In this document: positions 36,201 to 47,400 of the stretch, piece after piece
Numbering within the stretch: the stretch's first letter is position 1
Layout of the letters: each line of letters starts with the position of its first letter
Assembly: GCF_000002425.4 (NCBI RefSeq)
Contig: NC_037269.1
Location: 11,318,469 to 11,382,468 of the forward strand
Length of the DNA stretch: 64,000 nt
Source of the DNA: Physcomitrium patens
Lineage: Eukaryota; Streptophyta; Bryopsida; Funariales; Funariaceae
Direction: 5' to 3'
Translations under genes and position numbers: made by a program
The notes under the pieces: model-generated
The model's input: the letters and a program-made list of their open reading frames with translations, nothing else
Told to the model about the DNA's origin: nothing
Databases searched by the model: none

Positions 36201-36340
36201 ATTTTGATTTGTCATTTTGATAACAAAAAGAGAGATGCTAGTCACATTCAATCTTAGTTTTTCCATGGTTTAGAAGGGCATAATATTCAAACCACTTCTA
36301 CCATTTATAATAGTATATAAAATTATTTTTTTATAATAAA
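33230..36340 (-). pseudogene. Ty3/gypsy polyprotein remnant B (protease to integrase)
   Basis: Minus strand, in order. The aspartic protease region at about 36340-36230 reads INGRSGLNIMPF where family members have an I-D-G-G-S-G core, so the catalytic Asp and neighbouring Gly are lost. A linker with LLLNRPCLRDS follows near 36080. RT entry (YIDYKKLN, NNILDEVVGY) lies at 35280-35070. MPFGLCN at 34925-34945 is followed by VVFIKKFSTQSN in place of a VFIDDFSTQS motif, so both catalytic Asp are replaced. RNase H at 34457-34245 contains YCNASSIAV and NYNITETKCL (canonical YCDAS and NYSTTERECL). The integrase C-terminal segment at about 33360-33230 reads KVFDNNNLQVETLNGEVF. Frequent stops make it non-functional. 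Its RT is clearly of a different lineage from remnants A and C. Confidence 0.85.
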
Positions 36341-37210
36341 AATCTCAATTGTTATTGCTTTCACTTCATTTTGTTTAGAATAGGCATTTATTTTTTTCAC
36401 TATCCTAATCTTAGACCTTCTTTGGTTTTTCATTGAAAGATAGATTTTAGTGCCTTTGTAATTTTTGGAGAAATTTTTAATAATTAAGCAAAGATGATAT
36501 TAACCTTTAACTTTCTAAGATCATTCCATAAGTTATATTCTTGTATATTAGATTTTTTTACATGTTTGTATTCTTGAAGAATTTAAAATATAGAAATTTT
36601 AGAACTTTTTCAACTAAAGTTTTTTAAATTAATACTTGGCTTGTCTTCAATTCTAAGATTTTAAAATAGTAGTTTTTCTAGCAAGATGTCAAATCTTATA
36701 GATTTGGCAATGTAATTTTGAGTTGTCTTAATTCTGTCTCTTGTGACATGTTCTAAATCCAAAAAGCAAGATGGATTATTTGAGGTACTAATTTCTTTTT
36801 TTTGATGGATATATAAAGATACATTTGTAGATTTAATTATTAATACAAGAACAAATACAATAGGTGAATTTATTTTCCTTTATATTGATTTTTTTTAAAA
36901 ATTATTGAATTTTATTTTGAAAAAAAGACTTGATTAACACTACATTATTTGAAATTTTGAATCTCTTTTATTTGGAATTTTGAATTTTCCTATTAATTAA
37001 GATAAAAATCTCACATTGTGAAATTCTTGGCTATATCTTAGTTTATTAGAAGGATTTTGACCTTGAGTTTGATGTTAATTAGGATTTAGTGGAATATATC
37101 TAGAATTAGTTTGAAGCCCACTAGGTGCATTGTTGTATTATGTGAAGCCTTACTTGAGAATGCACCAAATACTTGGTTGTGGAAGGTAGAGGGAAAATTA
37201 TAATAATAAG
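36340..37210 (-). pseudogene. Probable gag remnant of element B
   Basis: This lies between the leader and the protease on the minus strand, where gag belongs. The start tract (about 37205-37140) matches gag starts at 30300-30370 and, reversed, 41555-41600. Interior frames are broken by many stops. No zinc knuckle is recognisable. Confidence 0.5.
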
Positions 37211-38600
37211 ATTCTAATTTCAATATAATCCTAAATAACTTCAGTTATATCTTTAAAATGCTAATCAAGCTTTAATCAATCCAAAAAAATCTCAAAGAAA
37301 TTACAAAAGAAGCATAAAAAAATCCTAAAGAAATTCAAAAAAAGTATTAAAATAAAATCTAAAATATATCTTAAATAAATTCCAACCAAATCTTACTTTA
37401 ATACCAGTTAAAATCCTAATAGTTCTTATGTAAATCCTAAGTCACATCCTAACTAAATTCTAAATAAATCTTAAATCCTAATCAATTCCTAAATCCTAAA
37501 TCAAATCCTAATCAAATTAATCTAACCTTAGGATACTTTAAAACCTCAATATTTATCAATTATATTATTGATCTTGCTTAAGATTTTACACACCTTTCAA
37601 CAATTAAGTTGGCAACAAACACAAAATATTTGAAGAAAATCAAACTTACCAAATAGAAGATCAACTCTTAATTCCACTTGGATATTGGCTTGTCTCATAT
37701 TCCAATCTAAATGTTGAACTTCCAATGCTAATATCTCCTTCTTGAATCATTGAATTGCCTCTAAAATATACTTAAATTATGAAAAATCAAGTCTATTTTC
37801 TATACAAAAAAAATTATTTTCAATCCAATCAATATATTGCTTAAGAGCATAAAAATACTCATTGACCTTCAAATTCCAATTTCTAAGATCTCAATCCACA
37901 AAAACCTTTATACACTTTGATTTAATTATTTAATTGACTTCAAAATTTTCTTAGACACTAAAAACTAAAATATCAGCACCTTGCCCAAAATTCACTTGTA
38001 TACACACCATAGTACTCAAGAAACTCTCAATTTTGTAATATAAGTTTATTTTTCAAAATCTAATTCAATCAAGAACATCACTAATTTTGAAAATCTTCCA
38101 AAAATTGAATAATAACTTGATTGAAATAAAATCAATACTTAAAAAATTGCTTTACTAGTCTGCTCTTAAATCTCATTCTTCAATCTACCAAAGAACCTTG
38201 GAGTCATTGGTAGGTATGTGGTTTTATGCCTTGAGGTCTAATTTTGACCTAGGTTGATAATTAGTCCTCTTTAGATATCTATATTTGGTAATTTGAGATA
38301 ATTTATGCTTGAACCTATTGGTAATTCTTTTTTAAATATGTCTATATCAATTACTTATCTCATTTACTTTGATTTGAGGTAATTATATTCCTATAAAGTA
38401 AATAGAAGTTCTTTTTTTAAAAAGTAGTATTAAGACTAAAATTTTTATTACCTTCCTATCATTTAGTCTTTTTTTTCTATTAGGTTTTTTTATAACATCT
38501 AAGTTTTTATTTTTTACCATATAATTGTGTTACTACATGATAATGTTCTAATTTCGTTTATTATTTTTATAGTTATAATATATATTTGGAAGCCTCAAAT
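37210..38600 (-). repeat. Minisatellite-bearing gypsy leader and LTR, copy B
   Basis: Minus strand: an LTR part at about 38560-38290 carries the complement of a conserved segment (accatataattgtgttac) also found at 43210-43235 and, in plus orientation, 39605-39640. A primer-binding-like region lies near 38270-38260. The leader follows to 37210. It directly precedes gag and pol remnant B, so this is the best-preserved 5' end of a full element. Confidence 0.65.
37225..37530 (-). repeat. Degenerate TTTAGGATTTGG-type minisatellite, copy B
   Basis: Irregular variants of aatcctaa, aaatcctaactaaat and caaatcctaatcaa between the gag start and the rest of the leader, the same place as in copies A and E. 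Confidence 0.75.
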
Positions 38601-39590
38601 TGTTATCTATTAGACATTGTCTGACTTCTTTACAATTATCAAATGATTGTTGAATATAATTACTAGATGGAGGTTGTAAAGAAACTTCTCTATTTAGTTT
38701 TATATACAATTTTGTAGGATGATTACCACCACAATTTCCATACTCTATTTGATTTTCAATCCAACATTGATTAGGCAGGTGTCTTTTTGCACAAAATATA
38801 TAAAAATCTACTTGTCTTATTTGACCCTTAGGACCTTGGTTCCTAAAATTAAATATTTTTGTCTCAAATTATGTCTGTGAAAAGATTGACTTTTATATAA
38901 AGATACATATGGTTGGAAATGTTGATTTTGTAGGAATATGGAATTGCAAAATTGGGCCAAATGCCTTGATTGTCGACATTAAGTGCACCAAACTCCCATT
39001 GTTTATTTTCCTAATTTGATAAGATGTAGAAGAAGGTTGGAATTGGAATTTCTAATTAATTCAAGTAATTATTCTATCATCAATTTTATTTGATGAGTGA
39101 TTTGGTTTTGAAGTTCTAACTTAGATGCCCTCATTTTTTTTTATAAATCCTTCTTTTACCTATTATTTTTAATAGGATAGGTTAAGGCCAATGAAGAAAG
39201 TAGAAGCTTAGTATTTTAAAGCAAGAAATAGGCTTGTAAGATTGTGGGAATTAATTGTGATTGTTCATGTATCTATGAACTTGATGTAATAGAAATCCTA
39301 GTATATATAAATATAAAGCTAAGAACATTGTGGTCTTCTTTATGCCACAATCTTTCATGCTCTTTATTTATTTATTCTACTATTTTTACTATAAATTTGA
39401 TTATTATGATGGATTTATTTAAGTTGGATTAATAGTTGCACTTCTATTTAGAAGTATTCTTTCCTAATTTGTACCTTTGATGGAAAAATATTCATGACTC
39501 TATTATGATTTGAACTCATTTCTAAAAGTTTTTATGGCCACATTCAAAGAAAATAAACAAGAAAGACTAGCAAAGACCAAGTTCTTATTT
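38601..39590. other. AT-rich, no confident coding content
   Basis: Eroded sequence with short open frames only (62 codons at 39244-39432). It may hold remnants of a neighbouring gag or LTR, but no motif is firm. Confidence 0.5.
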
Positions 39591-39609
39591 GTATAATAAG
39601 GATCACGTT

Positions 39610-39627
39610 GTCGTGTTGTAACACGAC
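39610..39627. repeat. 18-base perfect hairpin sequence in LTR
   Basis: gtcgtgtt and aacacgac are exact reverse complements separated by gt. The related LTR segments at 38500-38560 and 43205-43245 keep recognisable but mutated versions. Confidence 0.8.
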
Positions 39628-39888
39628 CATATGATGAAAGATAATAATATGGATCTTATTATAGAAGAGCCAAGTTAAAAGAAAAAGTAGAAAAATATGG
39701 ATAAAAGATAAGAAGGTAGCAAAATTTTTAGTATTAATGCTGCACTTTTAGAAAATAAAGCTTCTACTTACTTTGTAGATCCAAAAATAAGGTAAAATAA
39801 GATAGATTGGAAAAATAAATGATATAGACGTTTTTAGGAGAAAGTTAAGAGTAAATTATAGCAAAATGTATCTAAAAAAATTAGATAT

Positions 39889-39903
39889 TGGTACCAGAAG
39901 AGG
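39889..39903 (+). promoter_or_regulatory. Probable primer-binding site
   Basis: tggtaccagaagagg immediately after the LTR end resembles the TGGTATCAGAGC site complementary to the 3' end of initiator methionine tRNA, which most plant gypsy elements use to prime minus-strand DNA. The match is partial. Confidence 0.5.
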
Positions 39904-40663
39904 GCTGGTTATCAATCTGGGTCGAAATCAAATCCTGTTGAAATCAAATCTTGAGGCACAAAACCAAATACCTATGGCAAATCAGAGATTCTTTGGCAGT
40001 TTGGAGAGTAGGGTTTAATAGAAGATTGAATAGGATTTCTATGAGCATTGGTTTTTGGTGATTTGGATCTGTATTGACTTTGTAAGAGCTTTGCAAAGTC
40101 AAGGTTTGTTTTGGATGACTTGGATTTTGTGAAATAAAATAGGATTTATATTTTGGATAATTTCAAGAATTTTGTTATAGATCTATGGGTGAATTTTTTG
40201 TGGGTTAATATTTATAAATGTATTCAATATATTTTATAAATTTGAGCTCGATCTAATGGTTGAATTGAGGATTATTGAGGTTTAAGTGAGTCAAGATCTT
40301 AGAAAATAGAATTTTAAATCCAATGAGGGTTTTCAAGATTTCTTGCAATCTATTAGTTAGATTGGAGTAAAATTTATGTAAGAGGATATTAGACTTATTT
40401 TTCTATGTGTATGAGAATTTTGAGGTCAATCGAATAATAAAAAAGAGAGATATTGGCTTTGGAAGATTGGCATCAAGGTTGGAAAAGGAGACTGGCCAAT
40501 ACTTAAGCACGTTTTTGAGGTTATTGTCTATTTGGAAATTCCGATTATTTTTAAATTTTTTTGTGCTTGTTTTCAACTTAGTTTATAATAAGTATACAAA
40601 ATTTGAGTTAAGATCAACGGTTCATTCATTAGTTATTAAGGTTTGAATATGTTGTGGGAAATA

Positions 40664-41300
40664 CTAGGATTTGGTTAAGATTTGGTTTAAGATTTAGGAT
40701 TTTGTTAGGATTTGATTTAGGATTTGGTTAGGATTTGGTTTAGGATTTAAGGTTTATTTTAGGGTTTAGGATTTGATTTAGGATTTAGAGTTTGGTTCAA
40801 GATTTGTTTAGGATTTGGTTAGAATTTGCTTTAGGATTTGGTTAAGGTTTGATTTAGTATTTAGGATTTGGTTTAGGATTTAGGGTTTGATTTAGGATTT
40901 AAGATTTAGTTAAGATTTAATTTAGGATTTAGGATTTTATTAGGATTTGATTTAAGATTTAAGATTTGATTTAAGATTTAAGATTTGATTTAGGGTTTAA
41001 GATTTAGTTAGGGTTTGATTTAGGATTTAGAATTTGATTTAGGGTTTAAGGTTTAGTTAGGATTTGATTTAGGATTTATTTAGGAATTGGTTAGATTTAG
41101 GATTTAGGATTTGGTTTAGGATTTGGTTGGCATTTGGTTTAAGATTTATTTAGGATTTGGTTTAGGGTTTGGATAGAATTTGATTTACGGTTTGGTTAGG
41201 GTTTGGTTTAAGATTTGGTTTAGGATTTGATTTAGGGTTTAGTATTTGATTTAGGATTTAAGATTTTATTAGGGTTTTTTTAGGGTTTAAGATTTAATTA
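40664..41300 (+). repeat. Long degenerate TTTAGGATTTGG minisatellite, copy C
   Basis: About 640 bases of 5-12-base words such as ggatttggttagg, ggtttaggattt and gatttagggtttag in irregular order. It is the longest of the four arrays and lies in plus orientation. Some units contain the plant telomere heptamer TTTAGGG, but never in a regular array. Confidence 0.9.
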
Positions 41301-41864
41301 TTTTTGGCCTAAAGTTTGAATGAAGTCCAATAGAATTTTAATTAGGATTAAATTAAGATTGAATTGAGATGTATTTGAAATATATTTGTGATCATTTTAA
41401 TATTTTTTTAAGATTTCTTATTGTTTCTTTGAAATTTCTTTGAGATTTCTTTGAATTTGATTAAAGCTTTCTTAGCATTATTATGGTCTAATTAGAGTTT
41501 AGTTAATATTCTATTAGAGTTAGGATTTTATTGTTGCAATTTTCATTATACCTTCCACAGCCAAGTATCCAGAGCATTCTCAAGTAAGACTTCACGTATT
41601 ACGACAACGTTCAACCACCATATATACTGCTAAATTTCAAAACCTTGCTTACAATATGGATTGGAATGAAAAAGCCTTTATTAATCAATTTTGATATGGA
41701 TTGAAGGATAATGTCAAAGATTTATTATTGATGATGTCAAAAGCAAAAAATTTAAAATAATTTATTAATGAAGCCATTGCACATGATAATTGATTATATA
41801 AAAGATATTAAGAAGAAAAAAGTTTTTAGAGAAGAATGAGTTAAGTAATGAAGGTGTCGTAATA

Positions 41865-43250
41865 CATGATATCTTGTTGAAAATGCACTGGGTACTTGGC
41901 TATGGAAGGTGAAGTTGTGTTTTATAAATATCTAAAAAATCTTAATAGATTTCATCTACATAAGAAGAATGCAATTCAAATTTTAATTCAAAAGTACTTA
42001 AAGCCAATACAAAGTACTCAAAAACACTCTTCTTAGTAACTTCAACCATACATAAACTCCAATTGCCTTATTACTTTCATAATTAGGTAATTTTGATTTC
42101 TCTTTTTAAGTCCTAATTTTAATTAGTGAAATTTGTTGAGTTGTAATTTCTAATCTCAATGTCTACTTAGTACAAAATTTTAAATATAAATGCCACTATA
42201 AGTTTTTTTATACGATTAGAAAAATTCAACCAAATCCAACATACAAATTGTGAGAAAAAAGTCCAAAAATTGCATTGATGTCACTTGGCTACTAACTTGA
42301 AAGTTGATGTAAATATTCTAGTAGTGATTTCTCTTTCTTCAACTATTAACTTCAATCTTAAATTAGTATATAGCTTGATTTTAAATCCCTCTAATATCAT
42401 GTCAAATTTTACTTTGATTCAATTTGTAGATCTTCAAATATCATAGAAATCCTACCCAACCCCAAACTGCCAACTTCTGATACCCTCTTGTACCAAAACC
42501 TAGATATCTTTCAATTACATTGTTAGATTAATAAAAGATTTTATATACACTTAGCACACCTAATCACCCAAGAACTTTAAAATTTTGAATTATAGATGTG
42601 ACATCAATTTTACAAACTAGCCAAAAGTGCTAGCTCTAATTGTATTGCAATAAATTCGAAGACATTGGTATAAATCCTAACTTTGAACCACAATTGTAAG
42701 GTTATACTAAATCCTATGAAAATAAGCCTTATACTTTTAAAATAATCTTAAAATTAGCTCATAAATCTCAATTACCAATCTTTAAATGAATCCCTATTTT
42801 ACCTTAGGCAATTGTTTTAGTGGCTAGAGGTTTGATTTCAACTTTGTTCCACAAATGGTCGAACCTTGAGTATCAATTCAACCTATCTTAGGATTTTTTT
42901 AGCCTGATCTTATCTTCAATTCAATTCTTATATCAACCATTTTAATTATTTATTTATTCTATAATATTTTTATTAATTTATGGTCTTTTTAAGATAATAA
43001 AAGAAATTGTATAGTTTAAAAGATAAAATCAATAACATTCTTTTAATCTATTAGCTATTAAGTTAAAAAAAAATAAACTAAAAGGCTTTTATAAAAGCCA
43101 TATTTAAGTATCTTAAATTATTATTGAATCAAGATGATTAAATATTAATTAAAATTTATTTTTGAATCAAGATGATTAAATATTAATTAAAAATTTATTT
43201 TTGATTATATTTTCACCATATAGTTGTATTACAACATAATAATGGTACTT
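41865..43250 (-). repeat. Inverted copy of LTR end, leader and gag start
   Basis: On the minus strand an LTR part (43245-42900), a leader (42880-41930) and a gag start (41920-41870) mirror the plus-strand unit that ends at about 41860. Landmarks are cttggctatggaaggtgaag at 41897-41916 and accatatagttgtattac at 43213-43230. The minisatellite is absent here. Confidence 0.65.
43126..43202. repeat. 38/39-base tandem duplication
   Basis: Two adjacent units, each starting gaatcaagatgattaaatat, differ by a single extra A. They lie in the LTR-like part of the inverted copy. Confidence 0.9.
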
Positions 43251-43479
43251 CTTAAGTTTTTAAAAACTCATTTATCAAGGCCAAAATCAATACAAATTCA
43301 TATGATACATTTTAAATCTCTCATGAAGCAAGAAAAGTCTTAATGATATTAATAGAACTTAAGCTTATATTGCGGAAAAGCTAAATATACTCTTGAATAT
43401 TATCTAAAAAAACAATACAATCAAAAAATAAAGAATATGGTTGCCAAAGAAAATGATGTCTTATAAAACAAGTTTTTTC

Positions 43480-45380
43480 AGCTACAATAGGAATTGAGCG
43501 GCTAAAATCTTGTATAATTCCTAATAAAGGTTTCATTCTCTCTTTAGATCTTTTACCTTGTTTTATAATAGAATTTTATTTAGGACCAAAAATTCACAAA
43601 GTCTCAGCTTTGTCAAATTTAAGAGCCTTAGCTTGTTTTATAGACAAAGACTTTATCAATAAATAAGAAATATTGTTACTCAAGAAAATTAAACCTCTAC
43701 ATGTAGAAGTCATAGATGATCCTTTACTTTCTTTTAGAAATATTATCCATATCATTGTTTCTTTAAATGTAGCAATTAAAGATCATGATAGTATAGTAAT
43801 ATTTAATGTAATAAGGTCTTTTTCTAATCTAGTTATTTTAAAAATATCTTAGTTAAAAAAATACAATCTTCAAATAGATTAGATTTTTCATAACCTTAAC
43901 TTTTTGTATAATTTGATCCAAAATTTTGTTAGTCAAGTAGAAATACATAAGTTTAATATATCCAAATCATTATTGATATGAATAAAAACTTTCTTGCATG
44001 TGACAAATAAAAGACCATCTTTTGCTATATGTGCTATGCTTATTTTTCATGGTGAAAAGATATCAAGTTGTATTCTTAGCCAATATTGAGATTTTTAGGA
44101 TATTTTTTTAAAAAAATATGTAGATATTCTTTCAAAGCATCGACCTTATAATTATCCAATTAGTCTATAAGAAGGAGCTTAACCACCATTTGGACCAATC
44201 TACAGCTTATTATAAAATGAGTTGGGTACATTAAAAGAATACCTTAATAAAAATTTGGCTAAAAATTTCATATGCCATTCAAAATTTTTAGTAAGAGCTC
44301 TTATCTAATTTGTGAAGAAAAATGATGGATCTCTATAGATGTGCATAGATTATTCAGGACTTAATAAGATCAGCATCAAAAATAGATTTCAAAACTTCTT
44401 GATCAATTAAATCAAATAAATATCTATACAAAAATAGATTTAGAAAGAGCTTATAATCTAATATACATTAAAGAAGGAGATGAATAAAAAACTATATTTT
44501 GAACTAGACATCGGCATTTTAAATATAATATTATACCTTTTGGACTCACAAATGTAACAACTTCTTTTTAACATCTAATGAATGATGTCTTTTGTAAGTT
44601 TCTTAATAATTCTATTGTTTCTTATTTACACAATATTCTAATCTATTCTAAAAACACAAACAAGCATAAAGTTTATGTTTTTTGTATGTTACGAAAACTT
44701 AAAAATGTAAGGTTATATACTAAATTGAAGAAGTGTGTATTCCATACTATTCAAGTTGACTTCTTAGGATATATCATTTCCAATAAAGGACTAATATTGG
44801 ATCTGAAGAAAGTCCAAAGTAACTTAAATTGGAAGATTTCAAAAATAATAAGAAATATGTAACATTTTTTAAGCTTTATTAATTACTATCAGATCTTCAT
44901 CAAGAATTTTTTTGAAGTTGTAACTCAACTTACATGTTTGACTTGAAAAGACAAACTTGAGTAGAGTAAAGAAACTAAAACATTGTTTGATGCTAAAAAG
45001 AAGGAGTTTACTATTATACTAATCTTATCTTATATTAACTTCTTCAAGGCATTTTTTATGGAAACAAATCCATCAAATTTTGCTTTAGATGCAATATTAT
45101 CATAAATAGGAATAGATGATAAACTCCATCTTGTAACTTTTTGTTTTAAAAAATTTTCAGTAATTAAGATTAATTATAAGATCTACAACAAAAAGCTCCT
45201 TACAATTGTGGATTCATTTCAAGAATAACATCATTATCTAGAACTTGCCTTAAATCTAGTCATTGTCATCGTGAAAACAATATATGTAATTCAAAGAGAG
45301 TAAGTGATTCATTTTATTGATAGTAATGGTTGGAGCCATATCTTGAATTTTTAGACAAAATTTTAGCTCAAAATTTCCAA
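43480..45380 (+). pseudogene. Chromovirus protease, RT and RNase H remnant C
   Basis: Plus strand: a protease-linked segment (KPLHVEVID, NVAIKDHDSI) at 43690-43790; RT entry with PPFGPIY near 44190, VKKNDGSL near 44312 and [16 protein letters not shown] near 44345; KIDLERAYN near 44432; IIPFGLTN near 44531; then the open stretch 44578-44862 with SYLHNILIYSKN, LYTKLKKCVFH and VDFLGYIISNKGL. The catalytic YLDDI motif is changed to YLHNI, removing both active-site aspartates. RNase H follows (44870-45300) with FFMETNPSNFALDAIL. Stops replace Trp and Arg codons throughout. It was a chromodomain-type Ty3/gypsy element and is now non-functional. Confidence 0.88.
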
Positions 45381-45776
45381 CACTATGTGTTATTAGATTA
45401 AAAAGCTATATATCAAAATTTTATAATATTTAAGTATTTAGGTTGTGATATATGAAGAAAATTGCACACATGTATATGTAAGCAAGGGTTTGAAGCTATT
45501 CTTAAGGTTTTGGCAATATCTCAAGATCCATAATGAATTTGAGGTTGATATTTGTTGTAGTAGTTGTTTAAAATACATCAGTATTTCATGTAAAATTTTA
45601 GTTTGTTTGGATGGTCTGATCGGAAGATTTGAATTATTAAAGTTAAGTTTTTTTTTATCTTATGGATATATAAGATTTTAGAATATTTTTATCACATTTT
45701 GGATGATCTTTGGTACTTAGGGCTTATGTATTGATGTAATTGCCTCTATAAGGATAATTTTATATATATTCTTGGT

Positions 45777-45820
<44 letters not shown>

Positions 45821-45864
45821 CTTGAGACTTAGTTGAGCAATTAGAGACAACTAGAAGTTCAATA
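45381..45864. other. Gap in element C where most of integrase should be
   Basis: Only about 480 bases separate RNase H from the integrase C-terminus, far too few for zinc-binding and catalytic domains. A 78-codon frame at 45445-45681 matches nothing recognised. A 41-base T run lies at 45778-45818. The integrase core has been deleted or replaced. Confidence 0.55.
45778..45818. repeat. Poly-T run of 41
   Basis: The longest homopolymer in the window. It lies immediately before the integrase C-terminal remnant. Confidence 0.9.
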
Positions 45865-46350
45865 CTTTTTTAAGGCAAATTCTTTCTATCTTAGCAGCAG
45901 ATGCCTATCACAAAGAACAATCACAATTCAATGTAGGTGATAAGGTATAGCTACTTTGTTGCAATATTAAAACTACTTGTCCTTGTGATAAGTTTGACTA
46001 TCATAGGCTTGGACTTTTTTTTATTAATAAATAAGTCAATCATGTTGCTTGTGAATTATATTTATTGGACTCTACAAGGATTCATCTCATATTTCATGTA
46101 TTTTTTTTTTTAGCTAAATAAGATAGTGAATATCTTGGAAAGGAGACAAATGCCACCTCCTCTTATAGAAGTGGATAATAATTAAGAATTTAAGATAGAG
46201 GAAGTCTTAGATTTAAGGTGGTGCCAAAATAGATTATAATATCTTATTTATTGGTACAAATATGATATTAGTGAACATATACAAGAGTTAGCAAAGAATC
46301 TTACAAATACAATAAAGAAAGTTGAAGCTTTTTATCAATGACATCCATCA
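45865..46350 (+). pseudogene. Integrase C-terminus and chromodomain remnant C
   Basis: Plus strand: YHKEQSQFNVGDKV, CCNIKTTCPCDKFDYHRLG (GPY/F module), IHLIFHV, then a chromodomain-like segment (FKIEEVLD, LIYWYKYDISEHIQELAKNLT). The Trp in the WEP-like position is lost. It parallels 9000-9460 closely, showing that both are copies of one family. Confidence 0.8.
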
Positions 46351-46939
46351 AAACCAAGATAAAGAATGACAAATCTTAGCTATAAAAGAAAGGAGATCCA
46401 AAAAAGATAGCATTTTATCTTCTACTCTTGTTTGTAATTTTTGTATATTTGTGATGCAAAAAAGATGAAGAACTAACAACTAGTAGATTCAATTCAAGAG
46501 CTATTATTTTTTGACCCATTAGATCAGACATTGCATTTGTTACAACCTTCAAGATGACATAATCAAGATGAAAATCCTAAAAAATGATATGTCTTTTCTT
46601 GAATAAATGGAAAAATATAATATGTTTGATATCACGACCTTGGAAGAGACTCTCAATGTTTGGTGATTTATTAGACATAGAAATGATTCTTGATAGTGTT
46701 TCAAATATTTTATTTGAAAGGAGCTATAAAGGCCTCAAGAATGTTCAAATAGTAAGGTAGTCTTTTCATCCTAATAAAAGATACTATTTATGATTGATAT
46801 GACCTATCAGCTATCTTTGAAGAGAACAAAGATTAGAATATATAACAAACATAATTTGCTACCTCTTAGATTTTTTCAACATATAATGATTTTTTTTTGT
46901 AGAACTTCAAGGTAAAAAAAAAATTATAATATTATCTAA

Positions 46940-47400
46940 AGAAGCTTCTTAGAAGCTTCATATATATTGCTTTGACTTTACATGTATTTGTACTTGATTG
47001 ATAGGTAAGAAATTTGGTCAACAAGTTAACCACATGTTGGTAGCTTGTGAAACAAGTTAATTATGTGATGTACATATAAAAAACTTGTCTTGCAAGTTAA
47101 GATATATATCTTACAAAGTCAATATATTTTAGAGGTCATATAGGATATTGTCACATAACTCTTAGTTAAGAGTATATATAAAGGCAAGAGTGAAGCCTTC
47201 TTCACTCTTGTCAATGCCTTTCTAGTCCTTAATTTTATTTCAAGACTTTCTAGTCTTCTTGTCTTAGGCAATAGCTATTTTAATTTAATATTATATCATC
47301 TTTGAGTGATTTTTTAGTCTTTTCGAGTGACACAAGAATGTATTGATATTTTTATTTTTTAAAATTCATACCCTTAATAACAAACCAAAGATTAAATATT
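46940..47400 (+). repeat. Chromovirus LTR copy downstream of element C
   Basis: Same family as 7345-7900, 9535-9860 and 10095-10690. It has a clean promoter tract TATATATAAA (47173-47182) followed by GGCAAGAGTGAAGCC and pyrimidine-rich repeats of TCTAGTC, ending near ttcatacccttaataac. In plus orientation after a chromodomain, it fits a 3' LTR. Confidence 0.7.

Larger units (their letters stand above)
39600..41860 (+). repeat. LTR end, leader and gag start, copy C (plus strand)
   Basis: The LTR 3' part (about 39600-39888) is followed by a primer-binding-like site, a leader with a 640-base minisatellite, and a gag remnant (41555-41860). In gag, TAKFQNLAYNMDWNEKAF and LKDNVKDLLL are well preserved and match chromovirus-type capsid proteins, with a few stops. 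It faces an inverted copy of the same three-part unit beginning at about 41865. Confidence 0.7.

Noticed and set aside
40664..41300. True interstitial telomere
   Set aside because: TTTAGGG never occurs in a regular tandem run, and the same array recurs at a fixed place in retroelement leaders.
45778..45818. Poly-T as the tail of a minus-strand LINE or SINE
   Set aside because: Such an element would extend rightward from the run, but recognisable integrase sequence of element C resumes within about 50 bases.
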